DNA from: Pseudomonas arsenicoxydans
GTDB lineage: Bacteria; Pseudomonadota; Gammaproteobacteria; Pseudomonadales; Pseudomonadaceae
NCBI RefSeq assembly: GCF_006438915.1
Contig: NZ_RCZE01000002.1
Span: forward strand, 604,611-668,610
Direction of reading: 5' to 3'
Length of the DNA stretch: 64,000 nt
Below are positions 37,800 through 48,461 of this stretch, one piece after another. Made by a program: the position numbers and the translations under genes. Position 1 is the first letter of the stretch; each line of letters starts with the position of its first letter. The notes under the pieces were generated by a model. It was not told the origin of the DNA. It saw only the letters and a list, made by a program, of their open reading frames with translations, and did no database searches.

Positions 37800-38774
37800 A
37801 TGAGCCAATCCAGCGACCTGATTCAATCAGCACAACGCACCATCCGCCTCGAACTGGAAGCCGTAGAAGGCTTGCTGCCCCACATCGACGCTGATTTCGT
37901 ACGCGCTTGCGAGATGATTCTGGCCAGCAAAGGCCGCGTGGTAGTAGTCGGCATGGGTAAATCCGGGCACATCGGCAACAAGATCGCCGCGACCCTGGCC
38001 AGCACCGGCACCACGGCTTTTTTCGTGCACCCGGCCGAAGCCAGCCACGGCGACATGGGCATGATCACGCGGGACGACATCATCCTGGCCCTGTCGAACT
38101 CCGGCTCCACCAACGAAATCGTCACCCTGCTGCCCCTGATCAAGCGTCTGGGCATTCAGTTGATCAGCGTGACCGGCAACCCGGATTCACCGCTGGCCAA
38201 GGCTGCCGAGGTCAACCTCAACGTTCACGTCGAACACGAAGCCTGCCCGCTGAACCTGGCACCGACCTCCTCCACCACTGCAGCCTTGGTGATGGGCGAC
38301 GCCCTGGCCGTTGCGTTGCTGGAAGCGCGCGGTTTTACGGCTGAAGACTTCGCCTTTTCCCACCCCGGTGGTGCGCTGGGCCGACGCCTGCTGCTGAAAG
38401 TGGAAAACGTCATGCACGCCGGGCAAGAGCTGCCGCAGGTTCAACGCGCCACCTTGCTCAAGGACGCGCTGATGGAAATGACCCGCAAGGGCCTGGGCAT
38501 GACCGTCATTCTGGAAGCCGACGGCAAACTGGCAGGGATCTTCACTGACGGTGATCTGCGCCGGACACTGGATCGCAGCATCGACATCCACAGCGCCACC
38601 ATCGACCAGGTCATGACCGCTCACGGCAAGACAGCACGGGCCGAAATGCTCGCCGCCGAGGCTCTGAAAATCATGGAAGACCACAAAATCAACGCGCTGG
38701 TCGTGGTCGACAGCGAAGACCGTCCGGTCGGCGCCTTGAACATGCACGACTTGCTGCGTGCAGGAGTAATGTAA
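37800..38774 (+). CDS. kdsD: Arabinose-5-phosphate isomerase
   Basis: A 324-residue KdsD: SIS domain (residues 30-180, GMGKSGHIGNKIAATLAST) and two CBS domains (200-320). It makes D-arabinose-5-phosphate for Kdo in lipopolysaccharide. The start MSQSSDLIQSAQ is chosen; a frame 21 residues longer begins inside the promoter. Its stop overlaps kdsC by one base (TAATG). Confidence 0.93.
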   Translation: MSQSSDLIQSAQRTIRLELEAVEGLLPHIDADFVRACEMILASKGRVVVVGMGKSGHIGNKIAATLASTGTTAFFVHPAEASHGDMGMITRDDIILALSNSGSTNEIVTLLPLIKRLGIQLISVTGNPDSPLAKAAEVNLNVHVEHEACPLNLAPTSSTTAALVMGDALAVALLEARGFTAEDFAFSHPGGALGRRLLLKVENVMHAGQELPQVQRATLLKDALMEMTRKGLGMTVILEADGKLAGIFTDGDLRRTLDRSIDIHSATIDQVMTAHGKTARAEMLAAEALKIMEDHKINALVVVDSEDRPVGALNMHDLLRAGVM

Positions 38775-39298
38775 TGAGTTCCGACCTGCTGCAACGCGGC
38801 AAACAGATCAAACTCGCCGTGTTCGACGTCGACGGCGTGCTGACTGACGGGCGCCTGTACTTCCTCGAAGACGGCAGTGAGTTCAAGACGTTCAATACCC
38901 TCGACGGTCAAGGCATCAAGATGTTGATGGCGGCGGGCGTACAGACAGCTATCATCAGCGGTCGCAAGACCCCGGTGGTCGAACGGCGAGCAAAAAACCT
39001 CGGCATCCCGCACCTTTATCAAGGTCGCGAAGACAAACTGGTGGTGCTGGACGAACTTCTGGCCCAACTCAACCTAAGCTATGAGCAAGTGGCCTACCTC
39101 GGTGACGACCTGCCGGACCTGCCGGTGATTCGCCGCGTCGGCCTGGGCATGGCGGTAGCCAACGCTGCCAGCTTCGTGCGTGAAAATGCCCATGGCATTA
39201 CCGTCGCCCGTGGTGGCGAAGGTGCCGCTCGCGAATTCTGCGAATTGATCCTGCGCGCCCAGGGCCGCCTCGATGCGGCCAACGCCGCGTACCTGTGA
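38774..39298 (+). CDS. kdsC: Kdo-8-phosphate phosphatase
   Basis: A 174-residue HAD phosphatase. AVFDVDGVLTDGRLYF carries the nucleophile Asp and general acid Asp, and YLGDDLPDLPVI the metal ligands. It releases Kdo from Kdo-8-phosphate. Coupled to kdsD and 7 bp before lptC. Confidence 0.94.
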   Translation: MSSDLLQRGKQIKLAVFDVDGVLTDGRLYFLEDGSEFKTFNTLDGQGIKMLMAAGVQTAIISGRKTPVVERRAKNLGIPHLYQGREDKLVVLDELLAQLNLSYEQVAYLGDDLPDLPVIRRVGLGMAVANAASFVRENAHGITVARGGEGAAREFCELILRAQGRLDAANAAYL

Positions 39299-39305
39299 GC
39301 CCATT

Positions 39306-39878
39306 ATGCTGAACAAAAAGTTTCGTAACATCCTGCTGTTCAGTTGCATCGCGGCGCTGTTCGCTGCGGTCGGCTACTGGAACATCAGCCCGGAGCGCTT
39401 CCTCGACAAGACAGTTGCAGCTGTCGACGAAAGCGCGATCGACTACTACGCACTCAACGCCCACAGCGTGCAGTACCTGCCGGACGGCAAATTGCAGTAT
39501 GAAATGACGTCCGACAAGGTCGAGCACCTGAAAGCGTCCGAAGTCACGTTGCTGACCAATCCTGACCTGAACATGTTTCGCGGCACCCAGTTTCCCTGGC
39601 ACGTCCAGAGCGAGCGCGGCGAAGTCAATCCGGACGGGACCCAGGTCGAGCTGATCGATTCGGTACGCATTACCCGTTTCGACGAAAAAAACCGCAAGAC
39701 CCTGATTACCACCACCCGTATGACTGTGTTCCCGCAGCAACAATATGCGCAGACCGACCAACCCGTTAGAATCGACGGCGCTGGCGGTGTATCGACAGGC
39801 AACGGAATGAAAGCGTACTTGAAAGAAAGCAGGATACACCTGCTATCTAACGTAAGAGGACAGTATGAGGCTCGTTAA
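39306..39878 (+). CDS. lptC: LPS export protein LptC
   Basis: A 190-residue bitopic protein. One N-terminal helix (NILLFSCIAALFAAVGYW) and a periplasmic beta-jellyroll. The start MLNKKFRNILL fits the family; 11 extra upstream residues overlap kdsC. It passes lipopolysaccharide from LptBFG to LptA. Its 3' end overlaps lptA by 14 bases. Confidence 0.9.
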   Translation: MLNKKFRNILLFSCIAALFAAVGYWNISPERFLDKTVAAVDESAIDYYALNAHSVQYLPDGKLQYEMTSDKVEHLKASEVTLLTNPDLNMFRGTQFPWHVQSERGEVNPDGTQVELIDSVRITRFDEKNRKTLITTTRMTVFPQQQYAQTDQPVRIDGAGGVSTGNGMKAYLKESRIHLLSNVRGQYEAR

Positions 39879-40413
39879 AACCCTCCCTATTTTGCTCAGT
39901 CTGGGCGCAGCACTGGGAAGCGTGAGCGCCTGGGCTCTGCCGAACGATCAAGAGCAGCCTATCCGCATTCAGGCCGACGATGCCCAACTGGACGACAAGA
40001 ATGGCGTTGCCACCTATAAAGGTGACGTGATCATTACCCAGGGCTCGATGAAGGTCACCGGCAATACCGTGACCATCACCCGCACCACGGACGGTCAGAT
40101 CGACGTTGTGACCTCGGTGGGCAACCTCGCCTACTTCGAGCAACTGCAGACCGCCGGCGATACCAAGCCTGTCCAGGGCTGGGGTGTCACCATCCAGTAC
40201 CACGCTGCGCAAAACCGCGTCGTGCTGATCGACAAGGCAAAAGTTGTCGACAAAGACAACAACACCACCCTGGGCGAGAAAATCGTCTACGACACAGTCA
40301 AGAAGCTTGCCAGCGCTGGCCGTGCGACAGGCAACAAGGTCACTGAGGCGCGCCCACGCATTGACATGGTGATCCAGCCGAAGAAGAAAACCGACGAGCA
40401 GAAGGCCCAGTAA
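39865..40413 (+). CDS. lptA: LPS transport periplasmic protein LptA
   Basis: A 182-residue periplasmic protein with signal peptide [20 protein letters not shown] and cleavage after AWA. The OstA/LptA core [21 protein letters not shown] follows, and the tail is basic. It forms the periplasmic LPS bridge. The stop overlaps lptB start by one base. Confidence 0.93.
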   Translation: MRLVKTLPILLSLGAALGSVSAWALPNDQEQPIRIQADDAQLDDKNGVATYKGDVIITQGSMKVTGNTVTITRTTDGQIDVVTSVGNLAYFEQLQTAGDTKPVQGWGVTIQYHAAQNRVVLIDKAKVVDKDNNTTLGEKIVYDTVKKLASAGRATGNKVTEARPRIDMVIQPKKKTDEQKAQ

Positions 40414-41138
40414 TGGCAACTCTGAAAGCTCAGCATCTGGCCAAGAGCTACAAGAGCCGCCAGGTCGTGCGCGACGTCAGCCTGTCGATCGACAGCGGTC
40501 AAATCGTCGGCCTGCTGGGTCCCAACGGCGCCGGCAAGACCACCTGCTTCTACATGATTGTCGGCCTGGTGCAGGCCGATCAGGGCCGCGTGCTGATCGA
40601 TGATCTGGACGTCAGCCACCAGCCAATGCACGGTCGTGCCAAGGCCGGTATCGGCTATCTGCCGCAAGAAGCGTCGATCTTCCGCAAACTCTCGGTAGCC
40701 GACAACATCATGGCCATCCTCGAGACCCGCAAGGAGCTCGACAAGGCCGGGCGTCGCAAAGAGCTGGAAAGCCTGCTGCAGGAATTCCACATCAGCCACA
40801 TCCGCGACAACCTCGGCATGAGCCTGTCCGGTGGTGAGCGTCGCCGCGTGGAAATCGCTCGCGCACTGGCCACCAATCCGAAATTCATCCTGCTCGACGA
40901 ACCTTTCGCCGGCGTGGACCCGATTTCGGTCGGAGACATCAAGCAGATCATCTACCACCTCAAGGCCAAGGGCATTGGCGTGCTGATCACTGACCACAAC
41001 GTCCGTGAAACCCTGGATATTTGCGAAACCGCCTACATCGTCAACGATGGCCAGCTGATCGCCGAAGGCGACTCCGCCACTATCCTGGCCAACGACCTGG
41101 TTAAAGAAGTCTATCTGGGCCATGAGTTCCGCCTGTAA
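40413..41138 (+). CDS. lptB: LPS export ATPase LptB
   Basis: A 241-residue ABC ATPase. Walker [16 protein letters not shown], signature [18 protein letters not shown], Walker [14 protein letters not shown], switch His in [10 protein letters not shown]. It powers LPS extraction with LptFG. It ends the kdsD-lptB unit, 183 bp before rpoN. Confidence 0.95.
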   Translation: MATLKAQHLAKSYKSRQVVRDVSLSIDSGQIVGLLGPNGAGKTTCFYMIVGLVQADQGRVLIDDLDVSHQPMHGRAKAGIGYLPQEASIFRKLSVADNIMAILETRKELDKAGRRKELESLLQEFHISHIRDNLGMSLSGGERRRVEIARALATNPKFILLDEPFAGVDPISVGDIKQIIYHLKAKGIGVLITDHNVRETLDICETAYIVNDGQLIAEGDSATILANDLVKEVYLGHEFRL

Positions 41139-41164
41139 GCGTTGAGGTGTCTGACTAGTCGACT

Positions 41165-41213
41165 GAGCGCTTTCTACGATAAAAATCAACAGGTTTTTAT
41201 TGTTACAGCGCTC
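41165..41213. repeat. Long hairpin between lptB and rpoN
   Basis: GAGCGCT and AGCGCTC (41165-41171 and 41207-41213) enclose a second stem ATAAAAA/TTTTTAT. It has no T-run at its outer 3' side, so it is not a canonical terminator; it could be a terminator-like or RNA-stability element for lptB. Confidence 0.45.
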
Positions 41214-41238
41214 TAGGCAAACACTTCAGATTCAGGCA

Positions 41239-41244
41239 TATAAT
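41239..41244 (+). promoter_or_regulatory. Predicted -10 box for rpoN
   Basis: A perfect TATAAT, 78 bases before the rpoN ATG. The -35 region is poor, so this remains a half site. A hairpin (GGCGC/GCGCC type) follows in the leader. Confidence 0.35.
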
Positions 41245-41321
41245 TTGCTTATGTTTGGCGCTCCGGCGCCCTGTAGTGGATGGCGCATGTGCGCCGGCGA
41301 ATAAGGTGTTAAGCCCCTGCC

Positions 41322-42815
41322 ATGAAACCATCGCTAGTCTTGAGAATGGGCCAGCAGCTGACGATGACACCGCAGCTGCAACAGGCCATCCGCCTGCTCC
41401 AATTGTCGACCCTGGACCTGCAACAGGAAATCCAGGAGGCCCTGGAGTCCAATCCGATGCTCGAACGCCAGGAAGAAGGCGACGACTTCGACAACGCCGA
41501 CCCCTTGGCCGACAAAGCCGAACAGCAACCCAATGCCGATGTTTCGGAACCCTCCTACCAGGAAACTGCCCCGACGGTGGACAACCTCGAGGAAGGCGAC
41601 TGGAACGAGCGCATTCCCAATGAACTGCCCGTCGACACCGCGTGGGAAGACGTCTACCAGACCAGCGCCAGCAGCCTGCCGAGCAACGATGACGACGAAT
41701 GGGACTTCACCACTCGCACTTCGGCTGGCGAGAGCCTGCAAAGCCACCTGCTCTGGCAACTGAACCTGGCCCCGATGTCCGACACCGATCGCCTGATCGC
41801 CGTGACCCTGATCGACTGCATCAACAATCAGGGTTACCTGGATGAAACCCTCGAGGAGATCCTCGAAGCCTTCGATCCGGAACTGGACATCGAACTGGAC
41901 GAAATCGAAGCCGTCCTGCACCGCATCCAGCAATTCGAACCGGCCGGCATCGGCGCGCGCAACCTGGGCGAATGCCTGCTGCTGCAACTGCGCCAATTGC
42001 CTGCCAAGACGCCTTGGCTGGCCGAAGCCAAACGCCTGGTCACCGACTACATCGATTTGCTCGGCAGTCGCGACTACAGCCAGTTGATGCGCCGCATGAA
42101 GCTCAAGGAAGATGAACTGCGCCAGGTCATCGAACTGGTCCAGAGCCTCAACCCGCGCCCAGGCTCGCAGATCGAATCCAGCGAAGCCGAGTACGTCGTT
42201 CCGGACGTGATCGTGCGCAAGGACAACGAACGCTGGCTGGTGGAACTGAACCAGGAGTCGGTGCCAAGGCTGCGGGTCAACGCCCAATACGCCGGGTTTG
42301 TTCGTCGCGCCGACACCAGCGCCGACAACACCTTCATGCGCAATCAATTGCAAGAGGCTCGCTGGTTCATCAAGAGTCTGCAAAGTCGCAATGAAACCCT
42401 GATGAAAGTCGCCACCCAGATCGTCGAGCATCAGCGCGGCTTCCTCGAATACGGCGACGAAGCCATGAAGCCGCTGGTCCTGCATGACATCGCCGAAGCG
42501 GTGGGCATGCACGAATCGACGATTTCACGGGTGACCACGCAAAAATTCATGCATACCCCTCGTGGTATTTATGAGTTGAAATACTTTTTCTCCAGTCACG
42601 TCAGCACCTCCGAAGGCGGCGAATGCTCGTCCACGGCGATCCGCGCGATCATCAAAAAACTGGTTGCCGCGGAAAATCAGAAAAAGCCGTTGAGTGACAG
42701 CAAGATCGCTGGTTTACTGGAGGCACAAGGCATTCAGGTGGCTCGCCGCACCGTCGCCAAGTACCGCGAATCCTTAGGGATCGCGCCTTCGAGCGAACGC
42801 AAGCGGTTGATGTAG
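41322..42815 (+). CDS. rpoN: RNA polymerase sigma-54 factor
   Basis: A 497-residue sigma-54. Region I is the Gln-rich start ([20 protein letters not shown]), an acidic region II follows (residues 45-115), and the C-terminus carries the helix-turn-helix and the RpoN box [14 protein letters not shown]. Needed for nitrogen, motility, and many catabolic promoters, always with an enhancer-binding ATPase. In front of hpf-ptsN-rapZ-ptsO, the usual Pseudomonas rpoN cluster. Confidence 0.96.
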   Translation: MKPSLVLRMGQQLTMTPQLQQAIRLLQLSTLDLQQEIQEALESNPMLERQEEGDDFDNADPLADKAEQQPNADVSEPSYQETAPTVDNLEEGDWNERIPNELPVDTAWEDVYQTSASSLPSNDDDEWDFTTRTSAGESLQSHLLWQLNLAPMSDTDRLIAVTLIDCINNQGYLDETLEEILEAFDPELDIELDEIEAVLHRIQQFEPAGIGARNLGECLLLQLRQLPAKTPWLAEAKRLVTDYIDLLGSRDYSQLMRRMKLKEDELRQVIELVQSLNPRPGSQIESSEAEYVVPDVIVRKDNERWLVELNQESVPRLRVNAQYAGFVRRADTSADNTFMRNQLQEARWFIKSLQSRNETLMKVATQIVEHQRGFLEYGDEAMKPLVLHDIAEAVGMHESTISRVTTQKFMHTPRGIYELKYFFSSHVSTSEGGECSSTAIRAIIKKLVAAENQKKPLSDSKIAGLLEAQGIQVARRTVAKYRESLGIAPSSERKRLM

Positions 42816-42889
42816 AGCCACGCCACAGCGTTCCAGTGGTAGATCATCTGATCTACCGCTTTATGCACTGGCAACGAAGGAGAAGCTGT

Positions 42890-43198
42890 ATGCAAGTCAA
42901 CATCAGTGGACACCAACTGGAAGTGACCCAACCTCTGCGCGACTACATCGAGCTCAAACTCAAGAAGCTCGAAGGACATTTCGACAAGATCACCAACGTG
43001 CAAGTCACGATGTGCGTCGAAAAGCTGAAGCAGAAAATTGAAGCCACCTTGCATATTCCCGGCAGTGAAGTGGTCGCCAACGCGGAACATACCGATATGT
43101 ACGCGGCGATCGACTCACTGACCGACAAGCTGGATAAACAACTCAAAAAGCATAAGGAAAAGACCCAGAGCCTCCTCCAGGGTGCAACCGGTCGTTAA
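42890..43198 (+). CDS. hpf: Ribosome hibernation promoting factor, short form
   Basis: A 102-residue short HPF (sigma-54 modulation protein). It starts MQVNISGHQLEVTQPLRDYIE, with AAIDSLTDKLDKQLKKHKEK near the end. It binds the 30S A and P sites in stationary phase and supports 100S dimers. GAAGGAG stands 8 bases before the ATG; an upstream frame of 18 residues is ignored. Confidence 0.93.
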   Translation: MQVNISGHQLEVTQPLRDYIELKLKKLEGHFDKITNVQVTMCVEKLKQKIEATLHIPGSEVVANAEHTDMYAAIDSLTDKLDKQLKKHKEKTQSLLQGATGR

Positions 43199-43210
43199 CA
43201 CTCCCAACCC

Positions 43211-43675
43211 ATGATCCGACTTGAAAACATCCTGACCCCCGGCCGTTCCCTCGTGAACGTGCCGGGCGGCAGTAAAAAGAAAGCCCTCGAGCAAATTGCC
43301 AACCTGATTGCCCGGGAAGTGCCGGATCTGGAGATGCAAGATGTCTTCGAGGCTTTGGTTGCCCGTGAAAAACTAGGCTCGACCGGTTTTGGCAACGGCA
43401 TCGCCATCCCCCACTGCCGTCTAAAGGGTTGCGAGTCGCCCATCAGCGCCTTGATGCACCTCGACGCCCCTATCGATTTCGACGCCATCGACGGCGCTCC
43501 GGTTGACCTGCTGTTCGTACTGCTGGTCCCGCAAGCGGCTACCGATGCGCACCTTGAACTGCTCCGCCAGATCGCCAGCATGCTCGATCGCAAGGAAGTC
43601 CGCGATCGTCTTCGCAGCGCCCCGAGCAACGAAGCCTTGTATCAGGTTGTCCTGGACGAGCAAAACGGTCCGTAA
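43211..43675 (+). CDS. ptsN: Nitrogen PTS EIIA component
   Basis: A 154-residue EIIA-Ntr. The phosphorylated His is His68 in [13 protein letters not shown]. It takes phosphate from PtsO and regulates potassium, carbon and polyhydroxyalkanoate metabolism in Pseudomonas. 12 bp after hpf. Confidence 0.94.
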   Translation: MIRLENILTPGRSLVNVPGGSKKKALEQIANLIAREVPDLEMQDVFEALVAREKLGSTGFGNGIAIPHCRLKGCESPISALMHLDAPIDFDAIDGAPVDLLFVLLVPQAATDAHLELLRQIASMLDRKEVRDRLRSAPSNEALYQVVLDEQNGP

Positions 43676-43677
43676 CC

Positions 43678-44535
43678 ATGCGCTTGATCATCGTCAGTGG
43701 CCGTTCCGGCTCAGGTAAAAGTACCGTACTCGATGTTCTCGAGGACAACGGCTACTACTGCATCGACAACCTGCCCGCCGGCTTGCTGCCGGAATTGGCC
43801 GAACGTGCACTGATTCATACCGAACTGGCACAGCCGCTGGTCGCCGTGTCCATCGATGCGCGCAACCTGCCGAGCCACCTGTCACGCTTTCCCGAGCTGC
43901 TCGAAGAAGTCCGTAGCCGGCATATCAAGTGCGATGTGCTGTACCTGGACGCCGACGAAGAAACCCTGCTCAAGCGCTTTTCCGAAACCCGTCGTCGTCA
44001 CCCGCTGAGCACCGCCAACCGTTCGTTGGCCGAGGCGATCGAGGACGAAAGCAATCTGCTGGGTCCGATCGTCGATCTGGCCGACCTCAAGATCAATACC
44101 ACGAATCTGAACCTGTACCAGTTGCGCGACACCATCAAGCTGCGCCTGCTGAACCAGCCGGAAGCCGGTACTGCATTTCTGGTCGAGTCTTTCGGATTCA
44201 AGCGTGGCATGCCGGTGGACGCGGACCTGGTGTTCGACGTGCGTTGCCTGCCCAACCCTTACTGGAAACCGGAGCTGCGCGCGCAATCCGGGCTCGATCA
44301 ACCGGTGGCCGAATACCTGGCCGCTCAACCGGACGTCGAAGAAATGTTCCAGGACATATCGTCGTATCTGCTCAAGTGGTTGCCGCGCTTTGCCGCCAGC
44401 AATCGTGCTTATGTCACCATCGCCATTGGCTGCACCGGCGGGCATCACCGCTCCGTCTACCTGACCGAACGTCTGGGCCAGGTTCTGCAACAATCCCTGA
44501 AGAACGTCCAGGTCCGCCACCGCGACCTCAGCTAA
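43678..44535 (+). CDS. rapZ: RNase adapter protein RapZ
   Basis: A 285-residue RapZ/YvcJ protein with Walker A at residues 7-14 (GRSGSGKS), the middle [11 protein letters not shown], and C-terminal sugar-sensing domain ([17 protein letters not shown]). In enterics it links GlcN6P to the small RNA GlmZ through RNase E; the role in Pseudomonas is less defined. Two bases after ptsN. Confidence 0.93.
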   Translation: MRLIIVSGRSGSGKSTVLDVLEDNGYYCIDNLPAGLLPELAERALIHTELAQPLVAVSIDARNLPSHLSRFPELLEEVRSRHIKCDVLYLDADEETLLKRFSETRRRHPLSTANRSLAEAIEDESNLLGPIVDLADLKINTTNLNLYQLRDTIKLRLLNQPEAGTAFLVESFGFKRGMPVDADLVFDVRCLPNPYWKPELRAQSGLDQPVAEYLAAQPDVEEMFQDISSYLLKWLPRFAASNRAYVTIAIGCTGGHHRSVYLTERLGQVLQQSLKNVQVRHRDLS

Positions 44536-44550
44536 AGGATTCACACCGCG

Positions 44551-44823
44551 ATGCCTGCTCTGGAAATCGAAATCATCAACAAGCTGGGCCTGCATGCCCG
44601 TGCTTCTGCAAAATTCGTTGGAGTGGCGGGTCAGTATCCGTGCCAGATCAGAGCCGGGCGGACGCCAGAATCGATGGTCGACGGTAAAAGCATCATGGCC
44701 ATGATGATGCTCGCGGCCGGCAAGGGCACCACAATCCACCTGAGTACCGAAGGCGAGCAAGAACAGGAAGCGCTGGACGCACTGGTGAAGTTGATCAATG
44801 ACTTCTTCGACGAAGGCGAGTAA
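44551..44823 (+). CDS. ptsO: Phosphocarrier protein NPr
   Basis: A 90-residue HPr-like protein. The active His is His15 in KLGLHARASAKF and the second motif is MVDGKSIMAMMML. It relays phosphate from PtsP to PtsN. Last gene of the rpoN cluster; a terminator follows 80 bases downstream. Confidence 0.94.
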   Translation: MPALEIEIINKLGLHARASAKFVGVAGQYPCQIRAGRTPESMVDGKSIMAMMMLAAGKGTTIHLSTEGEQEQEALDALVKLINDFFDEGE

Positions 44824-44902
44824 ACCTCAATCCTTCGCATGCCCCTTTGCTAGCCCGCCCGCCTTCAAGTCCAAACATTCAAGGGCGATGCAAGGCGCAT
44901 AA

Positions 44903-44938
44903 AAAAGGCGCGCCACCCGATTGGATGGCGCGCCTTTT
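44903..44938. terminator. Bidirectional terminator, ptsO and pmbA
   Basis: A 13-base arm AAAAGGCGCGCCA and its exact complement TGGCGCGCCTTTT, spaced by 10 bases, lie between convergent genes. Confidence 0.85.
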
Positions 44939-44953
44939 GTCTAGCGGTAAAGT

Positions 44954-46300
44954 TTAGCTACCCGCCACCGTCATCCGCTCGATCAGCACTGAACCGGTGC
45001 GAATGTTGCTGCGCAGCTCCAGGTCATTACCGACTGCAATGATCTGCTTGAACATATCGCGCATGTTGCCGGCGATGGTCACTTCCTGCACCGCGAACTG
45101 GATTTCGCCGTTCTCGACCCAGTAACCCGCCGCCCCACGGGAGTAATCGCCGGTGACCATGTTCAGGCCCTGGCCCATCAGCTCCGTGACCAGCAGGCCA
45201 CGACCCATGCGACGCAGCAACGCCGCCTGATTTTCATCGCCATGGGTGACGAACAGGTTATGCACGCCGCCGGCATTGGCGGTGCTCGGCATGCCGAGTT
45301 TGCGCCCGGAGTACGTGCCGAGGATGTAGGACACCAACTCACCCTTTTCGACGAACGGTTTGGCGTAGGTCGCCAGGCCATCGCCATCGAACGCCGAGCT
45401 GCCCATGGCGCGCATCAAGTGCGGACGCTCATCAATGGTCAACCATTCCGGGAACAGCTTCTGACCCAGGGTGCCTTCGAGGAACGAGGATTTGCGGTAC
45501 AGACTGCCGCCGGAAATCGCCGACAGGAAGCTGCCGAACAGACCACCCGCCAACTCGGCGGAAAACAGTACCGGCACTTCGCAGGTCGGCACCGGACGCG
45601 CACCCAAACGGCTCGCCGCCCGTTGCGCAGCACGCTGGCCGATGCTTACCGGGTCGGCCAGCAAATTGCCCTGACGGTTCACGTCATACCAGTAATCACG
45701 CTGCATCTGGCCATCGGCCTCGGCGATCATCACGCAGCTCAAGCTGTGACGGGTCGATGCGTAACCACCGATAAACCCGTGGCTGTTGCCGTACACGCGG
45801 CAACCCTGATGGGTGCTGAGGGTGGTGCCATCGGCATTCTTGATCCGGCTGTCAGTGGCAAACGCGGCGGCTTCGCAGGCCAGCGCTTGTTCGATGGCTT
45901 GTTCCGGGGTGATGTCCCATTGGTGGAACAGGTCGAAATCCTGCAGGTCGCGGGCCATCAGCGCGGCATCAGCCAGGCCCGAGGCTTCGTCTTCGGAGGT
46001 GTGCTTGGCGATGGCCAGCGCCGCCGCGACGGTTTCGCGAATGGCCTCAGGGCCACTCGCCGAGGTACTGGCCGAGCCTTTGCGCTGACCGACGTACAAG
46101 GTAATGCCAAAGCCCTGATCGCGGTTGAATTCGACGGTTTCGACCTCGCGCTGACGGACCGACGTGGACAGACCCTGCTCCAGCGACACCGCCACTTCAC
46201 AGGCACTGGCACCCTGGCGCTTGGCTTCAGCGATGATCTGCTCGACTTGTTCTTGCAGTGCCGGCAACGCTTGTGGGCCGACGCTTTCAACTGCACTCAT
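44954..46300 (-). CDS. pmbA: TldE/PmbA metalloprotease subunit
   Basis: A 448-residue PmbA (TldE), the partner of TldD in a heterodimeric protease that trims unfolded peptides, such as microcin B17 precursor and CcdA. It lacks the HExxxH metal site, as TldE proteins do. Conserved FGITLYVGQRKGSASTS and GAAGYWVENGEIQFAVQEVT are present. GGAG stands 6 bases before the ATG at 46300; four extra residues of a longer frame are not used. Confidence 0.92.
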   Translation of the reverse strand: MSAVESVGPQALPALQEQVEQIIAEAKRQGASACEVAVSLEQGLSTSVRQREVETVEFNRDQGFGITLYVGQRKGSASTSASGPEAIRETVAAALAIAKHTSEDEASGLADAALMARDLQDFDLFHQWDITPEQAIEQALACEAAAFATDSRIKNADGTTLSTHQGCRVYGNSHGFIGGYASTRHSLSCVMIAEADGQMQRDYWYDVNRQGNLLADPVSIGQRAAQRAASRLGARPVPTCEVPVLFSAELAGGLFGSFLSAISGGSLYRKSSFLEGTLGQKLFPEWLTIDERPHLMRAMGSSAFDGDGLATYAKPFVEKGELVSYILGTYSGRKLGMPSTANAGGVHNLFVTHGDENQAALLRRMGRGLLVTELMGQGLNMVTGDYSRGAAGYWVENGEIQFAVQEVTIAGNMRDMFKQIIAVGNDLELRSNIRTGSVLIERMTVAGS

Positions 46301-46407
46301 GCTGTTCTCCACTCAAATTCTGCTTTCGGTAAGGCCTTCGAGCGACCGGGCCGGACAAGCGGCCCCCGACTGGTTATCATGGCGGCGTTTCTTTGCGGAC
46401 GGCCACC

Positions 46408-46932
46408 ATGGTTGATTCTTACGACGACTCCCTCGATACGGGAGAAAAAAGCAAATCCCAGGTTAAACGCGAGCTTCATGCTCTGGTTGACCTTGGCGAG
46501 CGCCTTACAACACTCAAGCCTGACTTGCTGGCAAAACTGCCGTTGACCGACGCTATGCGCCGGGCCCTGGCCGATGCGCCCAAGCACACCGCGAATATCG
46601 CGCGTAAACGGCACCTTATGTTCATCGGCAAACTGATGCGCGATCAGGACACTGACGCGATTCTGATGTTGCTCGATCAACTCGATGCCTCCACCCGGCA
46701 GTACAACGAACGTTTCCATGGCCTGGAACGCTGGCGCGATCGCTTGATCGCGGGCGACGATGCAGTCCTGGAGAAGTTCGTGCTCGATTACCCGGAGGCT
46801 GATCGTCAGCAATTGCGCTCCCTGATCCGTCAGGCCCAGCACGAACTGGCGACCAACAAGCCACCGGCATCGAGCCGTAAAATCTTCAAGTACATCCGTG
46901 AGCTGGACGAGACTCAACGCGGTCTGCGTTAA
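46408..46932 (+). CDS. Ribosome biogenesis protein DarP/YjgA (DUF615)
   Basis: A 174-residue DUF615 protein that associates with late 50S particles. [23 protein letters not shown] leads, with the helix-rich [29 protein letters not shown] region. It lies between divergent pmbA and convergent tldD, as in P. aeruginosa PA4473. The frame's first five residues before MVDSY are not part of the gene. Confidence 0.88.
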   Translation: MVDSYDDSLDTGEKSKSQVKRELHALVDLGERLTTLKPDLLAKLPLTDAMRRALADAPKHTANIARKRHLMFIGKLMRDQDTDAILMLLDQLDASTRQYNERFHGLERWRDRLIAGDDAVLEKFVLDYPEADRQQLRSLIRQAQHELATNKPPASSRKIFKYIRELDETQRGLR

Positions 46933-46941
46933 GTCCCTTCT

Positions 46942-46981
46942 CGGGTGAGCCGCACGCGGCTCACCCGAAGCTTCACTTTTT
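46942..46981. terminator. Possible terminator, yjgA and tldD
   Basis: CGGGTGAGCCGC and GCGGCTCACCCG form a strong stem (46942-46953 and 46956-46967). A T-run follows only eight bases later on the plus strand, so the U-tract is not directly attached. Confidence 0.5.
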
Positions 46982-47000
46982 TCAATAGCCACTTACCTGC

Positions 47001-48443
47001 TTACGATCCTGTGCCACCCACAGTGATCGCATCGATTTTCAGCGTTGGCTGGCCGACACCCACCGGCACCGACTGCCCATCCTTGCCACACGTCCCCACG
47101 CCACTGTCCAGCGCCAGATCGTTACCGACCATCGACACCTTGCTCATGGCTTCCGGACCGTTGCCGATCAACGTCGCGCCTTTGACCGGGGCGGTAATCT
47201 TGCCGTCTTCGATCAGGTACGCCTCGCTGGTGGAGAACACGAACTTGCCGCTGGTGATGTCCACCTGGCCGCCGCCGAGGTTGGCGCAGTAGATGCCGCG
47301 TTTCACCGAAGCGATGATTTCCGCCGGATCGCTTTCGCCCGCCAGCATGTAGGTATTGGTCATGCGCGGCATCGGCAGGTGCGCGTAGGATTCGCGGCGA
47401 CCGTTACCGGTACGGGCCACGCCCATCAGCCGCGCGTTGAGCTTGTCCTGCATGTAGCCTTTGAGTACGCCGTTTTCGATCAGCGTGGTGCACTCGGTCG
47501 GGGTGCCTTCGTCGTCGACGCTCAGGGAGCCACGACGGCCGGCCAGCGTGCCGTCATCGACGATGGTGCACAGCTTGGAGGCAACCATCTCGCCCATGCG
47601 CCCGCTGTAGGCCGAACTGCCCTTGCGGTTGAAGTCACCTTCCAGACCGTGGCCGACGGCTTCGTGCAGCAGCACGCCGGACCAGCCGGAACCCAACACC
47701 ACCGGTAACGTGCCGGCCGGCGCCGGAATGGCTTCAAGGTTGACCAGTGCCTGACGCAACGCTTCACGGGCGTAGCCCATGGCGCGGTCATCACTGAGGA
47801 AATAGCGGTAATCGGTACGCCCGCCACCGCCATGACCACCGCGCTCGCGGCGACCGTTTTGCTCGACGATCACGCTCACATTGAAGCGCACCAGCGGCCG
47901 TACATCGGCGGCCAGGCTGCCATCGGTGGAGGCAACGAGGATGCGCTCCCAGACACCGGCCATGCTCACGGTCACTTGCTGAATCCGTGGATCGAGGGCA
48001 CGGGTGGCCGCATCGATGCGCTTGAGCAGTTCGACTTTCTCGGCGCGGGAGATCACTTCCAGCGGGTTGTCCGGTCCGTATAACTGGGCGACGTCCTGGG
48101 TGGTGAACGCCTGCACCGTGCCGTTCTGCCCGGCGCGGGAGATCGAACGCGCAGCACGAGCCGCAGCACCCAGGGCTTCCAGAGTGATGGCATTGCTGTA
48201 GGCAAAACCGGTTTTTTCACCCGATTGCGCACGCACACCGACGCCTTGGTCGAGGTTGAAACTGCCTTCCTTGACGATCCCGTCTTCCAGTGCCCAGGAC
48301 TCGGAAATCTGCCCCTGGAAATACAGGTCGGCGGCATCGATGCCCGGGCCGGCCAGATCACCGAGCACGCCTTGCAGGCTCTCGATTGTTACGCCGCCGG
48401 GCGCCAGGAGGTGTTCACTGACTGAGGACAACAACTCGCTCAT
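47001..48443 (-). CDS. tldD: TldD metalloprotease
   Basis: A 480-residue TldD. The zinc motif HEAVGH (HExxxH) is at residues 260-265, followed by [20 protein letters not shown]. It is the catalytic half of the TldD/PmbA protease, here separated from pmbA by yjgA. It lies 18 bp after the nitrilase-type gene in the minus-strand mreB-to-tldD group. Confidence 0.94.
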   Translation of the reverse strand: MSELLSSVSEHLLAPGGVTIESLQGVLGDLAGPGIDAADLYFQGQISESWALEDGIVKEGSFNLDQGVGVRAQSGEKTGFAYSNAITLEALGAAARAARSISRAGQNGTVQAFTTQDVAQLYGPDNPLEVISRAEKVELLKRIDAATRALDPRIQQVTVSMAGVWERILVASTDGSLAADVRPLVRFNVSVIVEQNGRRERGGHGGGGRTDYRYFLSDDRAMGYAREALRQALVNLEAIPAPAGTLPVVLGSGWSGVLLHEAVGHGLEGDFNRKGSSAYSGRMGEMVASKLCTIVDDGTLAGRRGSLSVDDEGTPTECTTLIENGVLKGYMQDKLNARLMGVARTGNGRRESYAHLPMPRMTNTYMLAGESDPAEIIASVKRGIYCANLGGGQVDITSGKFVFSTSEAYLIEDGKITAPVKGATLIGNGPEAMSKVSMVGNDLALDSGVGTCGKDGQSVPVGVGQPTLKIDAITVGGTGS

Positions 48444-48461
48444 ATGCTTTACGCCTTAAAT

